Shown in pieces: positions 57,346-64,000 of a stretch of 64,000 nt of DNA; within the stretch, counting starts at the first letter, position 1; each line of letters starts with the position of its first letter. The stretch comes from Lederbergia galactosidilytica (lineage in GTDB: Bacteria; Bacillota; Bacilli; Bacillales; Bacillaceae_C). A program made the translations under genes and the position numbers. Under the pieces are notes generated by a model, which did no database searches, was not told where the DNA came from, and was given only the letters and a program-made list of their open reading frames with translations. Location of the stretch: NCBI RefSeq assembly GCF_017873565.1, contig NZ_JAGGKH010000009.1, forward strand, positions 124,001-188,000. Reading direction: 5' to 3'.

Positions 57346-58473
57346 TTAATCTTTTCCATCTGAGGAACCATATTTTACATAGGCCCAAATATCTTTAAAA
57401 ACATTGGCCCTATAAAGAGTTGTAATGAAAACTAACACAACTGGACCAAGAATTAAACCGAGGAATCCAATTAATTTAAAGCCAACGAATAAGGCGATTA
57501 AGGTTGCTAGAGGATTCATCCCTATACTAGACGATAATATTTTAGGCTCCATTAATTGTCTTTGTACAACTACAACGGTATAAAGGATACCGAGACCTAA
57601 GGCAAATCCATAATTTCCCATAATGATTTCATAGATAATCCAAGGAACAAAGACGGTTCCAGTACCAAGATAAGGTAAAATGTCAAAGATCCCAGCAATT
57701 AAGGCGATTGTGATAGCATACTTAACACGCAGGATCAGCAAACCTATCAATACAATGACTAATGTGATAGAAATAAGGGTAAATTGGGCTTTCACAAATC
57801 CGAACAAAGCTTTCTTTAAATCGGTGAAGACTCTATTGCCACTATACTTGACCTTCTCGGGAATGATCTTTCTCAACATCTCTAATAGTTTTTCTTGATC
57901 CTTACTAATAAAGAATGTAGCTAGAACTGAAAAGACTAGCACTGTTGCAGCATTCGGAATCCATGAGACTAATGCTGGTAATTTTAAAAAGAAATTTTGT
58001 AAAAAGCTTGTGGCACTTTCCGTTATGCTGCTTCCTGCTTTACTAATACTCTCCATGATTGTTCCTTGCTGGCCGCTATCCAAATTATTGAAAGTACTTG
58101 CTAGTCTTTCGTAAAAAGGGATTATTTGACTGGCAAAGAAATTTTGAATATATTCAATAAATGTTCGCGTATGTTCTGGCACTACAGTTGAAAAATAATT
58201 AGCGCCATCGACAATTTCGGCGATTAATAAAGTAATTAACCCTGCAAAGATCGAAATCATTATGAGCAATGAGGTAATTACAGCAAGGGCACGAGGGAAT
58301 TTCCATTTTTTTTCAAGGAAATAAACCGCTGGACTAATGATCATAGCGATCACGATGGCAATAATAAAAGGGTATGTAAGTTTAGCGGTGAAGTAAAGTA
58401 AACTGAGTGATAAAACGACAATGAAAATGACAATAAAAAAACGAATGAGCTTAAAAACATTTTCTCGTTTCAT
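57346..58473 (-). CDS. ytvI: AI-2E family transporter, sporulation protein YtvI
   Basis: 375-residue integral membrane protein, about eight helices, with the AI-2E/PerM signatures VFVPWIIYEIIMGNYGFALG and QLMEPKILSSSIGMNPLATLIALFVGFK in pieces (QRQLMEPKIL, GMNPLATL). In B. subtilis YtvI is made during sporulation. ATG 58473 with GAGGTG upstream on the minus strand; the frame continues to 58515 but without a ribosome binding site. Transport substrate unknown. Confidence 0.9.
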   Translation of the reverse strand: MKRENVFKLIRFFIVIFIVVLSLSLLYFTAKLTYPFIIAIVIAMIISPAVYFLEKKWKFPRALAVITSLLIMISIFAGLITLLIAEIVDGANYFSTVVPEHTRTFIEYIQNFFASQIIPFYERLASTFNNLDSGQQGTIMESISKAGSSITESATSFLQNFFLKLPALVSWIPNAATVLVFSVLATFFISKDQEKLLEMLRKIIPEKVKYSGNRVFTDLKKALFGFVKAQFTLISITLVIVLIGLLILRVKYAITIALIAGIFDILPYLGTGTVFVPWIIYEIIMGNYGFALGLGILYTVVVVQRQLMEPKILSSSIGMNPLATLIALFVGFKLIGFLGLILGPVVLVFITTLYRANVFKDIWAYVKYGSSDGKD

Positions 58474-58590
58474 TGGACACCTCATATTTAAAATTTGCAT
58501 ACGAATATAAAGCAATTTTTATTCTTTCAAATATCATAACACGTTTCATTAGAATGAAGCATTAAATATAAACAACAAAGGAAGGTACAT

Positions 58591-59052
58591 ATGTTAAGTC
58601 ATCCATTATTATTTATGATTATGCTGTTGGCTATAGGATTTATAGCTAAGAATAATTCACTTATTCTTGCCGCAGCTGTACTCATTATTTTAAGACTTAT
58701 TGGTGTAGATGAAAAGATTTTTGCGGTTTTACAAACGAAGGGAATTAATTGGGGGGTCACGATTATCACCATTGCCGTACTTGCTCCGATCGCCAGCGGT
58801 CAAATTGGCTTCAAGGAATTGGGAGAGGCTGTTAAATCTCCATATGCTTGGATTGCTCTAGCTGCTGGTATGGCTGTCGCATTAATTGCCAAATATGGTA
58901 TCCAGCTTTTATCAACGGACCCACATATTACGACAGCACTTGTAATAGGGACAATTTTTGCTGTTGCTGTTTTTAAAGGGGTAGCCGTAGGGCCATTAAT
59001 TGGCGCCGGAATTGCTTATATGGCGATGAAAATTTTTGAATTTATTAAATAA
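58591..59052 (+). CDS. ytwI: DUF441 membrane protein YtwI
   Basis: 153 residues with four to five hydrophobic segments; NNSLILAAAVLIILRLIGVDEK, then GVTIITIAVLAPIASG, AWIALAAGMAVALIAKYG and GTIFAVAVFKGVAVGPLIGAG match DUF441 (YeaL/YtwI). Function unknown. ATG 58591 behind AAAGGAAGG. Divergent from ytvI and upstream of citZ as in B. subtilis. Confidence 0.92.
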   Translation: MLSHPLLFMIMLLAIGFIAKNNSLILAAAVLIILRLIGVDEKIFAVLQTKGINWGVTIITIAVLAPIASGQIGFKELGEAVKSPYAWIALAAGMAVALIAKYGIQLLSTDPHITTALVIGTIFAVAVFKGVAVGPLIGAGIAYMAMKIFEFIK

Positions 59053-59787
59053 CATTAGCAGTTGAGTCGAAATCATTTTTAAATATTAGTGATCTCAAGC
59101 TCAATATGAAGAATTAGAGAGTAAGTTCACATAATTAAAGTGATTTTGAGTAATCTTATTATACTTGGTGGATTCGCGTGTAGCATATGAAGTGATAAGC
59201 TAGAAGGTTGGATGCCCTCTACAGCCTAAAGGAAGGTTGCTAAAGAGTCCGAACATTTATGAATAGCATTATGGTTTAACAAGTAATATACGCAACTGCT
59301 TAAATGGTAAATATCGCGGTTTATATGAGGTTTTATACATTGTTTTGAAATACACAGATTGGAGTGGTTAGTGATTAGTGTGCAGCTTACAACCCTGCGG
59401 GAGCATAGTGATGAAACGACTCCAATAAGCTAAGCCTCGCGGTAAGCGTCCAGAAAATGAGAATTAACATCTTACTCAATCTTTTCATAATATACAAAAC
59501 CATATAAATTTGTCATATGGACAAGTTTAGAAACACGAAAAAATGTAACAGTTACAGGAATATGATAAACGCAAAAAGCGTTTCCATTTCCAAACTAGTA
59601 ATTTTTCGTTATAATAACACTGGATGTAAAATCTATCCACTCTATAATGGACAAGCAGAAATTTTAGTCTATAATTGAATAGGGGATTGAAGCGTTGACA
59701 AAGTTTGCGGAGTCAGTGTTACTTCCGCCAGGCTCTCATTGATTTTATGATGAAAATTAGTTTAAAAATAAAGGAGATGTGACTTTT
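59053..59787. other. Long ytwI-citZ intergenic region
   Basis: About 735 nt without a gene. 59372-59455 is GC-rich (CCCTGCGGGAGCATAG, GCTAAGCCTCGCGG, AAGCGTCC) and related to the GC-rich repeat at 26481. The citZ promoter and a possible operator lie at 59568-59615; the transcript leader would be about 165 nt. Confidence 0.5.
59568..59615 (+). promoter_or_regulatory. citZ promoter with a cre-like site
   Basis: TATAAT (59610-59615) is 17 nt from TTTCCA (59587-59592). AAAGCGTTTCCA (59575-59586) directly upstream matches the right half of a CcpA cre box but not the left half. B. subtilis citZ is CcpA- and CcpC-controlled; no clear CcpC dyad was found here. Confidence 0.45.
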
Positions 59788-60903
59788 ATGACAGCGACAC
59801 GTGGTTTGGAAGGGATTGTAGCAACGACATCTTCCATAAGTTCAATCATCGATGACACTCTTACATATGTTGGTTACAATATTGATGACTTGACGAAAAA
59901 TGCCAGTTTTGAAGAGATAATTTATCTTCTATGGCATTTGGAATTGCCAAATAAACAGCAACTAGATGAATTAAAACAACAATTAGCTGATAATATGGAA
60001 GTTCCACAAGAAATCATTGATAGTTTTAAAACATACCCGATTGAAAAAGTACATCCAATGGCAGCACTCCGTACAGCTGTTTCTACTCTAGGATTATTCG
60101 ACGAGGAAGCTGACGTTATGGAGAAAGAGGCGAATTTCCGCAAAGCAATACGCTTGCAAGCAAAAATGCCTACACTTGTTGCCGCATTTGCTCGGATTCG
60201 TAATGGCGAAGAGCCGGTAGCTCCAAACAAGAATTTTGGCTTGGCTAAAAACTTTCTTTATATGTTGAATGGCGAAGAGCCGAGTTCAATAGAAATAGAA
60301 GCAATGGACAAGGCATTAATTCTTCATGCTGATCATGAGCTAAATGCCTCTACATTTACTGCTCGTGTTTGTGTTGCAACATTGTCGGATATGTATTCGG
60401 GTGTTACAGCTGCAATCGGTGCTCTAAAAGGGCCGCTACATGGTGGTGCAAACGAGCAGGTTATGAAAATGCTTACAGAGGTAGGTTCTGTGGATAAAGC
60501 AGAAGAGTATATTTTAAACAAACTTGCAAATAAAGAAAAAATCATGGGCTTTGGGCATCGTGTATACCGTAAAGGTGACCCACGTGCGAAACATCTACGT
60601 GAAATGTCACAAAAGCTAACTGAGATTACCGGTGAGCCACAATGGTATGAAATTTCTGAGAAAGTACGAGAAGTATTAACATCTAAGAAGCCTTTACCAC
60701 CTAATGTAGATTTCTATTCTGCATCTGTCTACCATAGTCTAAACATTGACCATGACTTATTTACACCTATTTTTGCAGTTTCACGTGTTTCTGGTTGGAT
60801 CGCTCATATTCTTGAACAATATGAAAATAACAGATTGATTCGTCCAAGGGCTGAATACACTGGTCCAGGAATGCGTACATTCAAACCACTCGAAGATCGT
60901 TAA
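59788..60903 (+). CDS. citZ: Citrate synthase
   Basis: Condenses oxaloacetate and acetyl-CoA; entry to the TCA cycle. 371 residues with MTATRGLEGIVATTSSIS, the family N-terminus in Bacillus, catalytic His in LHADHELNASTF, GPLHGGANE and GFGHRVYRKGDPR, and Asp in SVYHSLNIDHDLF. ATG 59788 behind AAAGGAGATG. First of the citZ-icd-mdh cluster. Confidence 0.97.
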   Translation: MTATRGLEGIVATTSSISSIIDDTLTYVGYNIDDLTKNASFEEIIYLLWHLELPNKQQLDELKQQLADNMEVPQEIIDSFKTYPIEKVHPMAALRTAVSTLGLFDEEADVMEKEANFRKAIRLQAKMPTLVAAFARIRNGEEPVAPNKNFGLAKNFLYMLNGEEPSSIEIEAMDKALILHADHELNASTFTARVCVATLSDMYSGVTAAIGALKGPLHGGANEQVMKMLTEVGSVDKAEEYILNKLANKEKIMGFGHRVYRKGDPRAKHLREMSQKLTEITGEPQWYEISEKVREVLTSKKPLPPNVDFYSASVYHSLNIDHDLFTPIFAVSRVSGWIAHILEQYENNRLIRPRAEYTGPGMRTFKPLEDR

Positions 60904-60969
60904 GAATATAGAGAAATATCTTAATATCTGTTAAAATGAAAAATGGAGAAAATAATGGAGGGAACTTAA

Positions 60970-62232
60970 ATGGCAGAGAAAATTACAGTTGAAAACGGTG
61001 TTTTACATACACCAGATCATCCAGTTATTCCTTTTATTGAGGGAGATGGAACTGGTCCGGATATTTGGGCAGCGGCACAAAGAGTTTTAGATGCAGCTGT
61101 AGAAAAAGCTTACGCTGGGAAAAAGAAGATTGAATGGAAAGAAGTTTATGCAGGGGAAAAAGCATTCAATAAATTTGGTGAATGGCTTCCTGAAGAAACA
61201 CTTGAAACAATCCGCGAATATTTAATCGCAATTAAAGGCCCGTTAACTACTCCAATTGGTGGAGGTTTCCGTTCTTTGAACGTAGCTCTTCGTCAAGAAC
61301 TAGATTTATTTGTTTGCCTTCGTCCTGTACGTTATTTCGAGGGTGTGCCTTCACCTGTTAAGCGACCAGAAGATTGTGATATGGTCATTTTCCGTGAAAA
61401 CACTGAAGATATTTATGCAGGTATTGAGTATAAAGAGGGAACAGAAGAAGTACAGAAATTAATCGATTTCCTTCAAAATGAAATGGGCGTTAACAAAATC
61501 CGTTTCCCGGAAACTTCAGGAATTGGAATTAAACCAATTTCTATTGAAGGCACAGAACGACTAGTACGTTCTGCAATTAATTATGCGATTAAGGAAGGAC
61601 GTAAATCAGTTACTCTTGTCCATAAAGGGAATATTATGAAATTTACAGAAGGTGCCTTCAAAAACTGGGGCTATGAACTTGCTGAAAAAGAATTTGGTGA
61701 TAAAGTATTCACTTGGAATCAATATGACAAAATCAAAGAAGAGCAAGGTACAGATGCAGCGAACAAAGCACAAGCTGATGCAGAAGCTGCTGGGAAAATT
61801 ATTATTAAAGATGCCATTGCTGACATTTTCCTACAACAAATTCTAACTCGTCCAAAAGAATTTGATGTTGTCGCAACAATGAACCTTAATGGAGATTATA
61901 TTTCTGATGCACTTGCTGCTCAAGTAGGTGGAATTGGAATTGCACCTGGTGCAAACATTAACTATGAAACTGGACATGCTATTTTTGAGGCAACACATGG
62001 TACAGCCCCTAAATACGCAGGATTGGATAAAGTAAATCCATCATCTGTATTGCTTTCTGGTGTATTAATGCTAGAACATTTAGGATGGAACGAAGCAGCT
62101 GAAATGATAACAAAATCTGTAGAAAAAACAATTGAATCGAAAGTTGTTACTTATGACTTTGCCCGCCTAATGGAAGGCGCAACAGAAGTAAAAACTTCGG
62201 AATTTGCAACAGCTCTTATTGAAAATATGTAA
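60970..62232 (+). CDS. icd: Isocitrate dehydrogenase (NADP)
   Basis: Oxidative decarboxylation of isocitrate to 2-oxoglutarate, providing NADPH. 420 residues: [34 protein letters not shown] (its Ser binds isocitrate and is the phosphorylation position in E. coli), [12 protein letters not shown], and [20 protein letters not shown] near the C-terminus. ATG 60970 with GGAGGG upstream, 66 nt after citZ. A terminator follows, so mdh may have its own promoter or rely on readthrough. Confidence 0.97.
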   Translation: MAEKITVENGVLHTPDHPVIPFIEGDGTGPDIWAAAQRVLDAAVEKAYAGKKKIEWKEVYAGEKAFNKFGEWLPEETLETIREYLIAIKGPLTTPIGGGFRSLNVALRQELDLFVCLRPVRYFEGVPSPVKRPEDCDMVIFRENTEDIYAGIEYKEGTEEVQKLIDFLQNEMGVNKIRFPETSGIGIKPISIEGTERLVRSAINYAIKEGRKSVTLVHKGNIMKFTEGAFKNWGYELAEKEFGDKVFTWNQYDKIKEEQGTDAANKAQADAEAAGKIIIKDAIADIFLQQILTRPKEFDVVATMNLNGDYISDALAAQVGGIGIAPGANINYETGHAIFEATHGTAPKYAGLDKVNPSSVLLSGVLMLEHLGWNEAAEMITKSVEKTIESKVVTYDFARLMEGATEVKTSEFATALIENM

Positions 62233-62248
62233 GCAGAGTTGTAATATT

Positions 62249-62286
62249 GGCGAGCGACCCACATTTGTGGTGCGCTCGCTTTCAAG
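62249..62286 (+). terminator. icd terminator or attenuator
   Basis: GGCGAGCG (62249-62256 region) pairs with CGCTCGC near 62273-62279, with CCA/TGG inside the stem; TTTC follows. It lies 70 nt before mdh. Confidence 0.65.
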
Positions 62287-62358
62287 TATTCTTTTCTAAA
62301 TGTGGATAAAACGAGTCACATAGTGTACCCAAATCTATCAAAGAAGGGAATTTTTGAT

Positions 62359-63297
62359 ATGACAATGAGGCGTAAAAAGATATCTGTTATTGGCGGTGGC
62401 TTCACAGGAGCGACGACAGCGTTTTTATTAGCGCAGAAAGAACTAGGGGATATTATACTTGTCGATATCCCGCAAATGGAAGATCCGACAAAGGGGAAGG
62501 CGCTAGATATGTTAGAGGCTAGTCCTGTCCTAGGCTTTGATGCTAATATTATTGGAACTTCAAACTATGAGGATACGAAGGATTCTGATGTCGTTGTTAT
62601 TACAGCTGGAATTGCTCGTAAACCAGGGATGAGCCGAGATGACCTTGTACAAACAAACCAAAAGGTAATGAAGAGTGTTACAAGTGAAATCGTTAAATAC
62701 TCTCCTACTTGTCATATTATTGTTTTAACCAATCCCGTTGATGCTATGACATATACTGTTTTTCAAGAATCTGGCTTTCCGAAAAATCGTGTTATTGGTC
62801 AATCAGGTGTATTGGATACAGCGCGTTTTCGTACTTTCATTGCACAAGAACTAAATTTATCTGTGAAAGATATTTCAGGTTTTGTTCTCGGTGGTCATGG
62901 GGATGATATGGTTCCGCTTGTTCGCTATTCTTATGCTGGTGGGATCCCGCTTGAAACTTTAATTCCTAAAGACCGTCTTGACGTCATTGTAGAACGTACG
63001 AGAAAAGGTGGCGGAGAAATCGTTCAATTACTGGGAAATGGAAGTGCTTACTATGCGCCTGCTGCATCTCTAGTTGAAATGGTTGAAGCGATTGTGAAAG
63101 ATCAGCGGCGTGTCCTGCCCGCGATTGCTTATTTAGAAGGTGAATACGGCTTTGAAGGTATTTATCTCGGTGTACCTACAATCCTTGGAAAAGACGGCAT
63201 CGAAGAAGTTATTGAACTTGATTTAAAGGAAGAAGAGAAAAAGGCTTTAGAAAAGTCAGCTTCTTCGGTTCGCGAAGTAATGAAAGTGTTACAATAA
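62359..63297 (+). CDS. mdh: Malate dehydrogenase (NAD)
   Basis: Malate to oxaloacetate with NAD. 312 residues, the length of the B. subtilis enzyme, LDH-like type. Rossmann [11 protein letters not shown] (about 11-21), substrate Arg in [16 protein letters not shown], catalytic Asp in NPVDAMTY and [12 protein letters not shown], and catalytic His in [13 protein letters not shown] 62359 ([14 protein letters not shown]) behind AAGGGA; the frame is open to 62302 but lacks a ribosome binding site there. Confidence 0.97.
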   Translation: MTMRRKKISVIGGGFTGATTAFLLAQKELGDIILVDIPQMEDPTKGKALDMLEASPVLGFDANIIGTSNYEDTKDSDVVVITAGIARKPGMSRDDLVQTNQKVMKSVTSEIVKYSPTCHIIVLTNPVDAMTYTVFQESGFPKNRVIGQSGVLDTARFRTFIAQELNLSVKDISGFVLGGHGDDMVPLVRYSYAGGIPLETLIPKDRLDVIVERTRKGGGEIVQLLGNGSAYYAPAASLVEMVEAIVKDQRRVLPAIAYLEGEYGFEGIYLGVPTILGKDGIEEVIELDLKEEEKKALEKSASSVREVMKVLQ

Positions 63298-63618
63298 AAG
63301 CAGAGCAATTCTTGTTTCTTCTGCGGGATAAGGTTGCCCACAGGCTGTTGTGGTGGCCTTATCCTAATTCATGTTCCGCGGGCCTTGGATAAGCAAAGAT
63401 ACTTGAGTCTAGGAAGAGGAGGCTGCTACACTTTCTTATTGATTATGAAACTTAGTATAAACGTAAACGCAAACATGCTGTCCGATAATCCATGCTTTTA
63501 CATACAATGGACTGCTTTCTTTAAACAAAAAATGAGACAGGCGGTAAATCCAAAGGACTCATAGTGTTTTTAGAAAAAAACGATTGATCCTAATCTTTAA
63601 TATTCAATGGAGGTGCGT
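63298..63618. other. mdh-maoC intergenic region with a large stem-loop
   Basis: GGATAAGG (63326-63333) and CCTTATCC (63355-63362) pair, with CCCAC/GTGG nested inside. No T run follows, so termination is uncertain. Nothing else is recognised. Confidence 0.45.
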
Positions 63619-64000
63619 ATGTTGTTTTTAGGGAAAAACCGCAAACTAGGTCGAAACCTAGAAGAAATATCGGTTGGTGAAAAACTTGTATTGACAGAAA
63701 AGATGGAAGATAAGGATTTGTTATTATATCTTGGTCTAACAAATGATGCAAATCCACTCTATATTCAACATGATTACGCTTCTCAAACAGAATTTAAAAA
63801 GCCGATTGTGCCTACAGTTATGCTAACTGGAATGATCACCTCTGCAATATCTAAATATTTGCCTGGTCCAGGTTCTCATATTTTAAGTCAGAATCTTGAA
63901 TTTCTAAAGGCTGTCTATCATTACGAAACGATTGAATTTTTATTGGAAATAATTGAAGTGAACAAAGACCAACATACGCTGACTGTACAGGTTAGAGTTT
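63619..64000 (+). CDS. MaoC-like dehydratase (partial)
   Basis: 127 residues are visible before the window ends. A hotdog fold of the MaoC/(R)-hydratase type: LGLTNDANPLYIQHDYA holds the DxNPxH-like catalytic motif (Asp and the residue in the His position are Asp and Tyr/His-like: NDANPLYIQHDYA), then PIVPTVMLTGMITSAISKYLPGPGS, seen as PTVMLTGMI and LPGPGS. Such a gene follows mdh in many Bacillaceae, before phoP. ATG 63619 behind TGGAGGTG. The rest lies outside the window. Confidence 0.85.
   Translation, partial: MLFLGKNRKLGRNLEEISVGEKLVLTEKMEDKDLLLYLGLTNDANPLYIQHDYASQTEFKKPIVPTVMLTGMITSAISKYLPGPGSHILSQNLEFLKAVYHYETIEFLLEIIEVNKDQHTLTVQVRV

Overview
The window reads as chromosomal DNA of a low-GC, endospore-forming Bacillaceae bacterium. 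Evidence for this: the gene order closely follows the Bacillus subtilis tyrS-to-mdh segment (tyrS, rpsD, dgcP, msrC, refZ, ezrA, nifZ, thiI, sspA, ppnKB, sppA, yteJ, ytfI, gerW, tpx, ytxK, ackA, moaB, argGH, ytkL, ytoI, ytpI, nrnA, ytrI, ytrH, dnaE, ytsJ, accDA, pfkA, pyk, fxsA, ytvI, ytwI, citZ, icd, mdh). Sporulation genes are present (an alpha/beta SASP with a sigma-G-like promoter, gerW, ytrH, ytrI, ytvI). Strong Shine-Dalgarno sequences and many TTG/GTG starts are also typical. The assignment rests on recalled gene order and protein signatures; no database search was run.

Layout. 1-2200: a class A penicillin-binding protein (partial) diverges from tyrS, which has a T-box leader. 2300-13070 is an accessory block between tyrS and rpsD, which are neighbours in B. 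subtilis. It holds an HD phosphohydrolase, small proteins, the C-terminal remnant of a YtaF/MntP-type membrane protein, an XRE-DUF1232 fusion, an LCP-family cell-wall ligase, an orphan sugar-type binding lipoprotein, a decayed IS605 tnpB, a Gfo/Idh/MocA oxidoreductase, and a metal-chelate ABC transporter whose promoter carries two Zur-type operators. That transporter is followed by a chelatase AAA+ gene truncated just after its Walker A motif. 13250-25620: conserved core with translation (rpsD), signalling (dgcP, msrC), division (refZ, ezrA), the sulfur/thiamine-tRNA pair (nifZ-thiI), sspA, NAD kinase, sppA and yteJ. 25800-26670: IS1182-type remnant and a GC-rich repeat. 26860-36130: ytfI-gerW, tpx, ytxK-ackA-ecsC-moaB, and argG-argH under paired ARG boxes. 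36430-45410: uspA, ald, an aminopeptidase, ytkL, ytoI/ytpI, nrnA, ytrI/ytrH. 45870-63300: dnaE and central carbon metabolism (malic enzyme, acetyl-CoA carboxylase, phosphofructokinase, pyruvate kinase, citrate synthase, isocitrate and malate dehydrogenases), ending in a partial MaoC-like gene.

Intergenic DNA carries several dispersed repeat families. One is MITE-like with terminal inverted repeats (28123-28340, degenerate copy about 33178-33302). One has GTGTTCAAAAAG / CTTTTTGAACAA ends and often abuts ribosome binding sites (19858, 25000, 40015, 43139, 49375). One is a GACGTACAGGA module (27970, 43260).

Most notable: the Zur-controlled cobalamin/siderophore-type ABC operon with its broken chelatase partner; a thiol peroxidase in which the usual resolving cysteine is alanine; an orphan LexA-box promoter; and a terminator-like hairpin whose 3' arm contains the ribosome binding site of a small membrane protein gene.
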